Below are positions 11,583 through 23,065 of a stretch of 64,000 nucleotides of DNA, piece by piece. The stretch's first letter is position 1. Each line of letters begins with the position of its first letter. The translations under genes and the position numbers were made by a program. Origin of the DNA: Lithodes maja (lineage: Eukaryota; Arthropoda; Malacostraca; Decapoda; Lithodidae); NCBI GenBank assembly GCA_037953745.1, contig JBAKBP010001573.1, positions 143,840-207,839 on the forward strand, in the 5' to 3' direction. Under the pieces are notes generated by a model. That model had not been told where the DNA came from and did not search any database. It saw only the letters and a program-made list of their open reading frames with translations.

Positions 11583-13262
11583 CTACGGATACACCACTGC
11601 TGCCCGGGCCTCACACAGTGGCATGACCCAGTCCTGTCGAACTGAGCTCATGACGCTGGTGGCATTGCCCCGGAGGATAGCCATCCCTAGTCTTTGCTTG
11701 AGCCAGAGGGTTTCCCGGGGTTCTCCTGAAACTTCTCTGATTTTACGGCCTATTTCATTCACCATCTTAAGGGTGGTAGGGCCGAAGACTCCTGAAGTTT
11801 CGAATGCCAGGGGCTCGAACTGATGATTTCTGGCGATGGCTTGATATTTTTCTCGCTTTTTATTTTCTGCTATCCGGGCGGCTTCACCTGCTTCGTCGGC
11901 GTTTCTGGCGGTGTTGGTTATGGAGAAAGTGTCAACACATGTGGCATCCCACACGAGGCACCGGCCATTCTTGTAAGGGAAAGTGGTCATCCCATCTGGC
12001 CGTTTGCCGTCTTCTCTGTGAAGTCCATGTGGTTCGAGGATTGATGCACGGTTAGCACTCTGCAGGGCCCGTTTTATGACATCATTTAGTGCAGAGTGTC
12101 TTGGCAGGCGGCCTGCGTTGTAATTACATGACAAGGCATGGTGACCTTGAGCATCCATCCACCCACCACACTTGCAAGTGTGTGGGTGACAAACTGCCGC
12201 ACCCACTCTGAGCGCGATGGCAACCCGGAGCGCTTCAGCATCCAAGTGAGTTCCAAGAGGTGGGATGGGGATGGCGTGTAACCACAAGCCACTCTCCGAA
12301 CGGGCGGCTGCCTGGAGGCGTGCTTTTGCAACCTGGTCTGCATTGGTTAGGAGATTTTCTTGAGTTTTCTTCGCCGAGATGGTATCCCAACGCTTTCTGC
12401 TTGCTCCTGGAGGTACCCTGAGGCTCCTCCTCTACTCCTGTACTTCCCTTCCAGGTGTTAATCACTGCTGTTACGTCCCCATTAAGTGTCGTTCCGGGTT
12501 GAGAAGAAAGGATGGACAATACGAGGTCGTTGGTCGCGATGAGGGAAGAGATAAAGGCTGGGGAGGCAATATCCGAGGCTCTCCGTATGCCCAAGCCCCC
12601 GAGGCGGACAGGAAGGGTGGCTTGTGTCCAGGCCCGTTCTTTAAATTCCACGTTGGTGATGCTGGTCACTCCTTCTCGGATTATGCTGTCTAATTCTTGG
12701 AGGCCACCATTGTTCGTGTAAGTCATCGATGTGCGCAGGAGGTATTGGAGTTTTGGGATGGAGAAACAGTTCTTGAGCAGGGCCAGAGCTGAGTGGGCAT
12801 CGATGTGTATCAGGCGACTCACGAGACGTTGAAGCTCCTCCTTTTTAACTTGAAGTGCTGGTGGGATTGCTGCCAGAGTTAGTGGGGAACCTAATAGGGT
12901 TTGCTGGTGCTCCTGAAGGATCTTTACATCTGGCAATATGTTTCGAAACAGGGCCTGAGTCTCTTCTTCTTGTTTACGTGTGTGGTTGAGGAGGACAAGT
13001 TCACATTTGGTGTCATTTATCACTAGCCCGGCCTGGCCGAGGTCAGTTACGATGTTATTTAGGTCGGTTAGAACGTTCTCTACTGACCCACCCAAGGTTG
13101 CATCGTCCAGGTACCATACATTCAGTTCTGACCTTACTTTGTTAGCTGCTGCATCCACCCCTATTGAGAAAAGAGCAGGACCACCTGGATCTCCCTGCTG
13201 TAACTCGGTCGCTGATGGGATTACCGTCTCGCCAAAAATCAGGATTGAAGATTTGGAATAAG
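11583..13262 (-). pseudogene. LINE with restriction-enzyme-like endonuclease (R2/CRE type), 5'-truncated
   Basis: Two overlapping minus-strand frames. 12235-13314 carries the RT palm with QQGDPGGPALFS and the catalytic WYLDDATLGG. 11583-12287 carries the C-terminal part, with a CCHC-like cluster (CKCGGW..GHHALSC) and the PD-(D/E)XK endonuclease signature RPDGM..VWDATCVD. The shift near 12290 splits one ancestral ORF. These LINEs nick the target with this C-terminal endonuclease instead of an APE domain. RT upstream of motif B is missing. The RTE LINE at 13267 is inserted close to the truncated end. Confidence 0.8.
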
Positions 13263-13266
13263 CCTG

Positions 13267-14463
13267 ATTTTTACCCTGAATTGTGTTGTGGAGAAGTATC
13301 TGGAGAAGAAACAAAAGGTGTATGTTGCCTTTATGGACTTGGAGAAGGCCTATGACAGAGTGGATAGAGAAGGTTTGTGGAAAGTACTTAGAATATACGG
13401 AGTAGAGGGCAAGTTGCTGAAAGCAGTGAAGAGCATGTATGAGGGTGCAAAGGCGGCAGTACGTGTGGAGAGTGAGCAGAGCGAGTTCTTTGACCTGAAT
13501 GTTGGTTTGAAACAGGGGTGTGTGATGTCCCCGTGGTTGTTTACTGTATATATGGATGGAGTTATGAAAGAAATACTATCAAGAGCAGTGGATGTTGGTG
13601 TATCGCTGAAAAGGGAGGGAATTGAGTGGAAGCTACCTACTGTATACTGCTGTTTGCGGATGATACAGTTCTGATGAGTGATAATGAATGGGAGTTGCAG
13701 GGTCTGGTAAATGAGTTTGGAACAGTGTGCGAAAAACGGAATTTGAAGGTAAATACGGGGAAGAGCAAGGTTATGGTCTTCGAAAGGGGTGAAGTCACAG
13801 AGTGTGAGGTGAAGCTGAACGGTCAGGCTATGGAGATCGTCAACTCTTTTAAGTATCTGGGCAGTGTGTTGAGTAAAGATGGGACTATGGATGAAGAGGT
13901 GCGGGAGAGGGTACAACAGGGGAAGAGGGTTGTAGGAACGCTAAAAGCAGTAACAAGAAATAGGGTGGTCAGTATGGAAGTGAAGAAGTCCTTGCATGAC
14001 AGTGTGGTAATCCCGACACTGACTTACAGAAGCGAAGCATGGACGTTGGTTGAGAGACTCAGACCAAGAGTGAGAGCAGTGGAAATGAATTACTTAAGGA
14101 GTGCGTGCGGAGTTACATGGAGGGATAGACAGACTAATGAGGAAGTAAGAAGGAGGTGTGGTGTGGAGGTAGATGTGCTGGAAAGTGTGAAAAGGAACAA
14201 CTTGAGATGGTTCGGCCATATGGAACGTATGGAAAGCGAGAGAATGACTAAGAGGGTGTACGAGAGCGAGGTGGAGGGACAGAGGGGGAGAGGTAGACCG
14301 AATATGAGGTGGAAGGATGGAGTGAGGAACTACATGAACGAAGGCGGTGCTGGTTGGGGGGAGGGGCGTCGACTGACTGGGGACAGAGGTGCATGGGGGC
14401 GGTTCGTTCGTGGCCACCCCTTCGGGGATCACGGCGTCAGGCAATAGATAGATAGATAGATAG
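13267..14463 (+). mobile_element. RTE-type LINE, 5'-truncated, with target-site duplication
   Basis: Translation from about 13265 gives DLEKAYDRVDREGLWKV and LKQGCVMSPWLF. After a frameshift near 13650 it gives LLFADDTVLMSD (FADD catalytic motif) and the RTE C-terminal region ending about 14447. The 3' tail is a TAGA tetranucleotide repeat, typical of RTE elements. A 10-bp duplication AATAAGCCTG flanks it at 13257-13266 and 14464-14473. The endonuclease and N-terminal RT are absent. Confidence 0.85.
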
Positions 14464-14473
14464 AATAAGCCTG

Positions 14474-15575
14474 CCAAAGTAGTATCTTTCATCTACTCTG
14501 TTTATTCTTTCTCTCTCCATTCCCATGGATGAGATCTTTGCCTTCCCCCTACTCTTTGCAGCTAAACTACTAAAATGGTCTTTCTACACCTCCACCACAC
14601 TGTCACCCTCAACCCCCTCCCCATTCATGTCCCTCATCCTACCGCCTGAGACACTCGGTCTTCTTCCCTCTGGCTTCTTTCACATCTCTATTGTATGCTT
14701 TCTTGTCACTCAGAAACTGTTCACTAATCTTCTAAGATTCTTCTTCCCATATTCCTCATCTGCCTTCCTTTTAGAGTCTTGTATCATCCTCTTCACTCTT
14801 TGTTTCAAGTTCTTATATTCTTGTTTCCTTGCATTTCTAGTATCTCTAGGTATATTCTTTTGCAACATAGTCTTTCGCAACTCTTTCTTCTTTTTCATTA
14901 TTTCTTCTATCTCTTTGCTAAACCATGTATTACCTTTCATTTTCCACATGTTAAAGTTTTTCTTGCCACATACTTTTTCAGCTGCTTTAATCATGGAGTC
15001 TCTTGTACTTTTCCATACTTCGTCTACAGTATTTGCCTGATCTATCAAATCGTCCATGCCTTTTACAGTCTCTTTCAGCATGTCCCTGTATTTTGTTGCA
15101 TTACATTCTTCAGTTAGTTTTCTCACATTTATTCTCTCTACTGTCAATTTTCTCTTTTTCCTCTCATATTTCCACTTCTTCCTTATCCTCACTTTTGTCA
15201 ACACTGTATAGTGATCTGATCCCGTCAGCATCCCTCATACAGCTTTCGAGTCTAAAATTATTCCTTTTCGCCCAGAGTCAATCATGGAATAGTCAATTAG
15301 AGATTTCTGTTCCTGCTCACCTTCGCCTCTGTGCCATGTACATCTATGTATGTGACGATGCTCAATAAACGTGTTGGCCAGAAACATTTCTCTCTCCGCA
15401 CATACTTCAAGGAGAAAGTCACCATTCATTTTCCTACCCTCCACACCCCATTTACCCACTATGCCTTCTATTTCCTCATTTCCAACTCTACCATTCATGT
15501 CACCTAGTAAAATTACCTGTGTACACTTATCCCTTTCACTTATAGATTTGTTGACTTTACTCCACAAAACTTTCT
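14474..15575 (-). pseudogene. RTE-like LINE fragment: APE endonuclease C-terminus and linker
   Basis: 15235-15567 translates to an APE endonuclease end with ILLGDMNGRVG and a downstream SLIDYSMI segment. 14710-15231 continues with GSDHYTVLTKV and a lysine-rich linker. The part below 14700 is non-coding or decayed. There is no RT domain, so it is a fragment. Its left side meets the endonuclease-type LINE, and its right side ends just before the DIRS-1b terminus. Confidence 0.7.
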
Positions 15576-15692
15576 AATTGTGTGGTGGTGAGATTAATAA
15601 AAATAATATTAGTAGTAGCCTCTACGTTCCAACGTAGAGCTTATACTATGACGATGTAATCTGCTTCGCTCTAGAGCGGCAATTATCGTATA

Positions 15693-17126
15693 CACTCGAA
15701 CCTCGATTTAACGGACTAAATGGGACTGTTATAACTAGTCTGTTGCATGAAAAAATCCATTGCTGGGTATTGTATTCATATAAGGGGGCCTATTAATAGG
15801 CCTAGGCCTAGGCTATAGATACTCACAAAACCTCAAATGAGCTGCTTGGATAGTGAGAATATCCCAGGTAGGCTATATATAATAAACTTATATTAACCAA
15901 GTAGGCCTAATCTTGACCAAATCGATTCATATCTCTTGTGTAATGCTTTGTTTACACTTTACTGGTCTGACGAACGAGACACACACACACACACACACAC
16001 AGCCCGTAGCCTAGTAGGTAGAGCTCTCGTCTCACACACGAGGGGTCGGGGGTTCACTCCCCGGCCGGGCGGAGACAAATTGGGCTTGTCTCCTTTCATG
16101 TGTTAGCCTCAGTTCACCTAGCTGTAAATAGGTACCTGGAATAAGTGGACGACGTTGTGACGTCCCATCTGGGGTTGGCAAAAATGGTACAAGGCGAGAT
16201 GGGTATCATATGGTTCACCTAAGCTGATGGCTACCTAAGCCTTCGGGCGAGACGGTACCGTCTATAGTGAGAATGGTACCATACAGATCCACCCTAAGCC
16301 TTCGTTTCCGATGTCGCCAATTGGCTAAATACAGACTACACACACATCCACAGCCATTCCAACAGTACATAAAACACTTAACATGCATTTCACGCAATAT
16401 ATTCTCAGTTAAGGAGGCGCGATAATAATGAGCTTAGCTCGCATTGCGTGGATTCCCCTTGACGAACAAGTAACTGAGTAACACAGTGACTACGGGTCCA
16501 TAACTACTTTTAATATTAGCTAGCCAGACCAAGAAATGGTCTAACCTAGCTTAGATAATATATCAGGAGGCAAAAATCACTTTTACCTTGTGAATGGTGA
16601 AGACTAGAATGTTCTACCTGTAGGCTATATCAAGTGTTTTTCGATTGAGCAAAATAAATAAAAGTACCGGTAGTTCACAAGGTAAAAGTTATTTTTGCCT
16701 CCTGATATATTATCTAAGCTAGGTTAGACCATTTCTTGGTCTGGCTAGCTAATAATAAAAGTAGTTTTGGACCCGTAGTCACTGTGTATGTGTGTGTGTG
16801 TGCGTGTGGCGGATCGTTCGTCAGACCAGTAAAGTGTAAACAAAGCATTACACAAGAGATATGAATCGGTTTGGTCAAGATTACTTGGTTAATATACGTT
16901 TATTAAATATACCTGGGATATTCTCGTTATCCAAGCAGCTCAGTTGAGGTTTTGTGAGTATCTATAGCCTAGGCCTAGGCCTAAGAGTCACTCGCCCTGC
17001 CACTTAGTGGACAAATTATCCAGCACCGGACATTTGGTCCGGTCCAGATGGATTGTCCGCCTACAGACTGAGTCCGTTAAATCCGAAATCCGTTGTATCG
17101 AGGTCCGTTAAACCGATGGTCGAGTG
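15693..17126. mobile_element. Fold-back TA-flanked DNA element (pogo/Tigger-like ends)
   Basis: Ends read CACTCGAACCTCGATTTAAC and its imperfect complement, with TA at 15691-15692 and 17127-17128. The uninterrupted DIRS ITR in DIRS-1 gives the empty site. Most of the element is two inverted arms: about 15693-15996 plus 16481-16605 on the left, and 16665-17126 on the right, with a short central loop. No transposase frame is present. The terminal sequence resembles pogo/Tigger-type ends, which would make it a non-autonomous derivative; that family assignment is inference. A SINE interrupts the left arm. Confidence 0.7.
16003..16480 (+). mobile_element. tRNA-derived SINE inside the fold-back element
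   Basis: The head carries an A-box-like TAGCCTAGTAGG and a B-box-like GGTTCACTCC spaced as in a tRNA, followed by an unrelated body containing AGCTGTAAATAGGTACCTGG, a block common in invertebrate SINEs. ACACAG occurs at 15997-16002 and 16481-16486. Because the left side is an AC repeat, this duplication is not fully convincing. The right arm of the host element lacks the insert, which fixes the boundaries. Confidence 0.65.
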
Positions 17127-18442
17127 TACACATAGCGCGAATTAAATCGATAACATCTAGAGTAGCACCTTACTCTCTCTACTAGGTACGTTGTACATAC
17201 TTTTGAGGTCTTTTTAATAGAAAATTGAAAAGAGAAACGAGAAAGAAAAGAAAAAGTTGTCGACTAGGCCATTCCATCTGGCTTTTCACGCCGCTGTCCG
17301 GGGCGTACCTTCTAACTAACCCAGTCCGGCTTAAAGGGCATCTCTTTCGCGCTACCACTCGGGTGCACACGTGTTTCTGGTGCCTTCCACTCCTATCTTC
17401 GTCACCTTTTGGTGAGTTTTGGGCCTTTATTTGAAGCCTGGATTTATAGATAGATGATCCGTGTTGTTGGCACAACGTAAAATGGGCACTCAGGTGTTTA
17501 TTTGAGTGTTTGCGTTGAAAGTGGAGGTCTCTCATGTTTTCAGCCCTCTGCGCATGCGTGTCATTGGACACCGCTAATGTTTGAAAGGCCTTTGCCTTAT
17601 TTTGCTTTTAGCCTTGCGGTGACTTTAGTTTAGGTTTTGATAGGTTCTCTTCATTTAGGGCTTCTTGTCGCTACCTTAGTTTCTGACTTACGCAAGTTTT
17701 TTCAGTGGCTAGGCTAACTTCGGTTTTTCGGGTGATGTTATGGTGGGGGGCGCCGACCCGGGATGTCACTTGCCCCATGATTGGTCTTTTAATGTCGAAC
17801 TCACACCTCTTTGGGTGTGCGGTTTGCTAGTGGCGTCCTTCTTTTTATTTATTCCTATCACCTAGTGCCGATTAGGCTAACTTTTTGTGGGTAGCCTAGC
17901 CTACAGGGGGCATTTTGTCGTTCGATTCTGTTGCAACCCCTGGGGATGTCCCTTGACCCCCCTTCTTATATTTGTGGGGTTCGCACCAGTTATCTGACTA
18001 CCTCTGGCTTTCCAGAACCCCAAATTTGTGTTCTGCTATTTACCTTGATTTTGCCACCTTAGGGCCTTGTGATTAGGCTATGTCTTCCTCTGCTCCTCCC
18101 TGTTCGTGGGTCATGTCCCACGCCAGGTCGGTCTTTGGTTGGCGTTCCTTTTCTGAGTCCCTGGAGTCCCATAGAGTCCCCCCTATGTTTAGCAGCCGAA
18201 CACATTATTTATATTTGTTAGTAGTCTTGGCAAATCCAACGTCAAGGCTATTAACCTAATTGCAATGACGACTTGTCTATTTTGACTGCTATGTCGTCAT
18301 TCCAACCGCGGTTAAAAAGAAAACGTCTAGAGTCTACTCCTTATCTTGCTCTAGGAGACGTTGTACATTAACCAAAACTACCACCGAAGGTGAAAAAAGC
18401 ATAGAAGAGAAGAAAAAGGGGTTTACCTTAGTTACCGCTTAA

Positions 18443-19066
18443 CCCGGGAGCTGCGGGAAGACTCTTAAGAGTTCCCCCGGCGGACTGCGGGAAGACTCTC
18501 CTGAGTAAGTAAAACTAAAAATCAACTTTTTACATCGAAAAAAAAAAAAATTATTTTTATTTTTTTATTTTTTTATTTTTGTTTGGCCCCTGGGCCATGC
18601 AAAATCTCAGTCCTCTACCTCCCCTCCTTCCCCACTTTCCTCCTATTCCTCAGTTATCACCTATTTTCCCTATTATTCCCTTATTCTGAGGTATATTTTC
18701 GTGCTAACATTAGCGAGTTGCAAGCAGGGTGTTGTCATCACTGATAGCAATCGAGTGCAAGAGAGAGAGAGAGAGTATCGATCGACTGTGTCGCAGTGGC
18801 CTTGGGGAAAATGGGCGGGAAGGTAGCTTGCCTCACCCATACATTATACAACTCGCGGGCTATATCTCCGATTTTGACCATCCAAACGCTGTTTTCACTC
18901 GTTTTATTGTTGTTTCAGGTTAATACCTTTATAATCAACCCATAATAGGCGCATATGGATAATTATTAATGCTATTAATGGTACAATGAATATTTTAGTG
19001 ACGAAAAACCTCAAATACGTCAGCACAGGGGGAGGTTTTCATTTACCCCCGTGCGCACTTCAGAGG
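18443..19066 (+). mobile_element. TTAA-flanked MITE (piggyBac-like), copy 1
   Basis: TTAA at 18439-18442 and 19067-19070. The DIRS-3 ITR at 27127-27140 shows the empty site GCTTAAGGCCC. The element starts CCCGGGAGCTGCGGG and ends in the complement of CCTCTGAAGTGCGCA, giving short imperfect inverted ends. It contains palindromic AGACTCTTAAGAGT, a T/A-rich stretch and a GA microsatellite. It has no coding capacity. TTAA specificity points to piggyBac-type mobilisation. Confidence 0.8.
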
Positions 19067-19138
19067 TTAAGGCCCATCCCGTGTTCCGTTATGTGCAGAT
19101 CCCTGTCGAACGTGCGCATGAGCGACCCTCTCTTGTCA

Positions 19139-20100
19139 TCATTTTTTCACGCGCTCCATTGAATGAAGTCGCTTTTGTTGTGCTCCTTTAATTCACCCTG
19201 TTTAGGTTCGTTTCGGCTTATCTGGCCTTCTTTTTTGTTAGACAGATGTTACGTGATCTAGGTCACACGTAAATGGGCTCCTAAGTGTGTATAATGGAGA
19301 CGCGTGTGGAAATAGCCTACCGAAGGTACGGGGGCGCCTGGCGTTCCTCGTATATGTTTTTTATTCTTTCTCTTTTCATATTCTTTTTTCCTGTTAGTCT
19401 GGGCATAGTTTAGCTTTTAGCTTAATTTAGCCTAGCTCGTTTTCTCATTCAGGAATTGCTATGCCCCTATGAGTTTTCATTTTTTCATAGCCTAGGTGTA
19501 CCGTTGGTAAACAATCTGAGATTTCGTTGGTGGCGGTGCTGTTTGTAGAGTTTGTGTCGGCCGCATTATTAGCGTTATTCCCGAGTCCCCCCTTTCGAGT
19601 CCTTCACTGTGTCTCAAGGGCCTGGGCGACAGGTGGTTCGTGATACTCCAGGGGTACCCCACGGGGGCCCCTCTTTCACACCACAGGGTTTTTCGCCCCT
19701 GACACATTCTCTGCTCCCGGCTAGGCCACCCTTTTTCTCACCAGTTTCATTTACTGGTTTTTGTTTTCTCTTCCTGTTTCACCTCCATCCTTTCATAGTC
19801 TTTTGCCCAATCCAGGGGTACCTCACGGGGGCCCCTGTTTGTGCGAAACCACCCTCCCTGCCACTTCTCATGGGCTTTGCTCTATCTCTGTGGGTTGGGT
19901 GGTTCCTGGGGGATGTGCCTCCTCTCCCCTGGTGTGTCTTCCTTGCCTCTCCCTTTACCGGTTGAGTCAGGATAAATTCAAGGAAGACACTGCTCAGCTT
20001 GATGGCCATCATTGCTTGGAGTTCATAAGGAGATGACGCTTTTTTTGTGGCCTTTTTTGGTATTCCCTAGACGCTCCTCTCGCTTTTTTCGGCGCCGGAC
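19139..20100 (+). other. DIRS-2 leader
   Basis: Non-coding leader between the ITR and the palindrome array. It contains two copies of an AGGGGTACC..CACGGGGGCCCCT block, near 19650 and 19815. No domain is recognised. The same sequence in reverse lies at about 41900-42880 in DIRS-3. Confidence 0.5.
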
Positions 20101-20113
20101 CATCTCGGCCGGT

Positions 20114-20256
20114 CCCGCAAATTTGCGGGAGCTCGATTCGGTCCTCTGGGACGTTTCGACTCCCCGCAAATTTGCGGAGATCGTTGGGGGGTCCCGCAAA
20201 ATTGCGGGAGGGTGGTGTCGGTACGGTTATGCCTCCATTGGCCCGCAAATTTGCGG
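20114..20256 (+). promoter_or_regulatory. Four-copy palindrome array upstream of DIRS-2 gag-like frame
   Basis: CCCGCAAATTTGCGGG at 20114-20129, its 14-bp core at 20164-20177, a one-base variant at 20193-20208, and the core again at 20243-20256. Each is a dyad able to bind a dimeric protein or form a hairpin. The array is retained in DIRS-3 at 41757-41897. A regulatory or packaging role is inference. Confidence 0.5.
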
Positions 20257-20483
20257 TAATAGTTGGCTTTCACTATTGACTTTTTTTATGTCATCTTGTT
20301 GCCTGATACTATATTGGTGTATGCACTTTACTGGTGTTATAGGCCCTGCATGTAAGATGTTGAGTGGTGGTTAACACTTTCTCCATCTTTGCAGGTTCTG
20401 CTAGTGCTCTTCCGCCTCGGCCGCCCTCCTCACCTACCTCTGTGCTCTCAGTTTAGGGTGAGTACGGATACCTGTTTGCATGT

Positions 20484-22352
20484 GTGTTCCTGTTTCCCCA
20501 TGCTCCTTCCCTGGTTCTTCTTGGACATTCTCTCCACTTACTCCTTCGACGTGCTGATTATGGTGTGTGTTCTTCTAGTGCAGGTAGGCTGCCTTGCTTT
20601 CGCCTTGGTTGTCGCTCCCCGTGCTTGGAGAGCCACAAGTCCTGCTTGCGCCACTCGCTCTGTGTGTCCTCTACGGCCTACCTCCCTGCTCTGTGTGGCA
20701 CGTGTCTGGCCCAGGTGGATGTGCTGCACCATGGCCCTGGTTCCTCGGCGGCGGCTGTGGCCTCTGCTTCCCTTCCGTCGGTGTGGACGATGGTCTCCCG
20801 CCACATTAGGACTGTGGGCCACCGTTCCCCGGCCTTTGTTGCCGACCGGATCCGCGTCGCCCTGGGTATCTCTGACCCGACTGAAGGCCGTTCACCTGGC
20901 CCTCTCCCTGCTCGGGCCCTCTCCCCTGGGTCCCGCAGCCGGTCATCCCATCATCGGGGGGTTCCCCAGCTCCGTCCACGCTCTCGCTCGCCTCGTCGTC
21001 CGTCCTCTGCTGCCCTTCGTCGTCCTCCTGATCGCCTTGACGACGCCCATCGCCCTCGTCATGGTTCTCGCCCTGAGGCCGGGGTTAGCGGCTCTGCCCC
21101 TGTGCGCCCTCCCCTGGCCTCTATGGATAGGGGCTCTACTCCCTTCCGCCCGCTTCCCCAGCCCAGACGACTTCCTCTTACGTTGTCCTCTCCGCGCGCG
21201 GTTGTTCATGCTGTAGCTGGCCCTCTGCTCCCTCCTCCTACACTGTCCAGGAGGGTCCGCCTGGATGTCGTTGCTTCTCCTACTTCACCTGCTTCAGTGC
21301 CTATTCTTCCTTCACGGTCTCGTCCCACGGTGGTGGTCCCTCCCTCCTCCGCCTCGGTGTCGGGCCGCCCTGTTATCTCAGCCCCGGGGATCCTTGCTCT
21401 GTTTCCCCCCGCGGCTCCTTCTGGCCTCCTTTCACCCGGCCAGCCTTCCCACTCCCGTCATCCTGCTCCTCCTCATTCTTCTCTTCCTGACCTTCACTTA
21501 CCGTCTCGCCAGGGGGGTACCCCTCCTCTTGCCTCGGTGGGGTTTCGCGAGGTTTCGGGGTCCCCTTTCTCAGGAGCTGACGTGTCGCTGGAAGAGGGGA
21601 ATGGTGCTGTTTCCCCCTCGGCCGTTCGTGATCGGGGACGAGTCCCTCAACGGCGACACAACCGTCGTCGCTCGCCTTCCTTGGGCCGCGACGCTGCTGG
21701 TTCGTGTCGTGGGTCTCGCCTCCCGCTCACGCTCGCCCCTGCGGGCCGACCAATCTGGGGGGGGGGGGGGGTCACCTCTCTCGGATCGATTGTCGGCTAT
21801 GCAGGGCTGGGTTGTGTCACGCTTCGACGGGCGCTTGGAGTCGATGGAAGACTCCCTCTTCTCGCCCTTCTTGGCGGTGACTCACCCTCAGCGCCTCACC
21901 CTACCTACCCCTGCTACGGTCCCCCTCCCTTCTGCAGGCCTACGCTCTGGTCAGACTTCAGCCGCCCTGACATCCTTCCGGCTGTTCAGTCCCTGGCTGT
22001 GTTGACGGGTCTGTCCTCCTATGGGACAGGTTTGTGCGACGCCGGTACGCCTGGCTTAGCCATCATGCTCGGTCACCCTCTCCCATTGGAGGCCTGGTTT
22101 GCTGAGGCCTTCGACTTCACACACCGATCCGTCGATGGCTCTCCTTCAGTCCCTCCCCCGGAGTCATCACTGATTTTGCCTCCTCTTGTGTCTGTCGGCG
22201 GGTTGGACGGCGCGTTCTGGTCCTGGATGAGTGCACCCGTTCTTGAACTTTGTTCTATTGCTACCCCGTTCTTCTCTCACCCGGATCAGCCCTCTGTCGC
22301 CAAGGTTTTTCCCTTGCGACAGAGGGTGACAGACTTATTGTCTTGTCTTTAG
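20484..22352 (+). pseudogene. DIRS-2 gag-like ORF1
   Basis: A 622-codon open frame, rich in Pro, Ser, Arg and Val, with a serine/arginine-rich middle (residues about 150-230). Around the G15 tract at 21757-21771 the more plausible protein continues in another frame (LSDRLSAMQGWVVSRFDGRL, then FSPFL), and further on the first frame again looks better. The gene is therefore frame-broken at the homopolymer. Position upstream of RT and the basic, low-complexity composition fit the DIRS ORF1/Gag, which packages the RNA. No zinc knuckle is visible. The start codon is uncertain, because adenine depletion leaves few stops in any frame. Confidence 0.5.
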
Positions 22353-23047
22353 GTTCCCTCCAGACATCTGTTCACCACCTGCGGCTTTTCGAGGCGTCTG
22401 CGCCAGGCGAGGGTTTGGACCGCGTTCAGCGGGTCCACCTTCGGCTCGCGGTGTCTTTGGTTCCCGAGCTGAAGGCGGTGTTGTGCGCGGCAACTCGGCA
22501 ACGCCCGACGGTACGGTCCTCGTTCTGCCGGCCGGCCCCCTTGGATATTCGTCAGGGTTTGTTGTACTCTGCGCTATATACGTCGTTTTTTTTTAAGCAG
22601 GATGCTTGGGAATGCTACGCTTCTCTGTCGGCAGCCCCTGCTTCCGACATGCGACGCCGTGCTGTGTCGTTGCGGACCCTGCTTACGTCACGCACCGACG
22701 CGCTGTGCCGCGCGCGGGGTCTTCTCAGTCCCGTCCTTCTACCGGTCCTCTTTGGGGTGCTGCTGCAAGTGCTGCCGCCTTGCACGGGCGCAGGACTGGG
22801 ACGTTGCAGGCCAGTGCGTTGGTTCCGCCTCGCACTTCTGTTCTTGCCCCTTTCATCCCCTCCGTGTCGGGGCTGGCCGGCCTTCCACTTCCGGCCGCCC
22901 TTCGACGGGGTCAGCCCCGCGCCGGCCTGGGGTTGGGGTGGCCCGCCCTTTTCGACGAGGTTGGGGGGGGGGGTAGAGGAGGTCAACGTGGCGCTCATGC
23001 CCGCACGGCCCGTACCGGGGGTACCTCCACGTCAACACAATGTGTAG
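22250..23047 (+). pseudogene. DIRS-2 gag-like C-terminal region
   Basis: Continues downstream of ORF1 with a helical-looking segment (LVPELKAVLCAATRQR at about 22460-22510). In a neighbouring frame a Gly/Arg/Ser-rich tail precedes the RT. A G-rich homopolymer near 22961-22971 differs in length from DIRS-3 (30661-30668), so the frames are not comparable. Function as part of Gag is inferred from position only. Confidence 0.4.
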
Positions 23048-23065
23048 TTCTCTGGGTCGGCCTCC

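Larger units (their letters stand above)
15608..18213 (+). mobile_element. DIRS-1b: truncated left end of a second DIRS-1-family copy
   Basis: 15614-15690 repeats the DIRS-1 left terminus with the same two hairpins, and 17127-17330 continues the ITR (ATCGATAACATCTAGAGTAG and following). 17330-18200 parallels the DIRS-1 leader (compare 720-1900), including the cctagcctA..GGGGGCATTT block at about 17895. The copy is interrupted by the 15693-17126 element and ends where DIRS-2 begins. No coding region remains. Confidence 0.75.
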
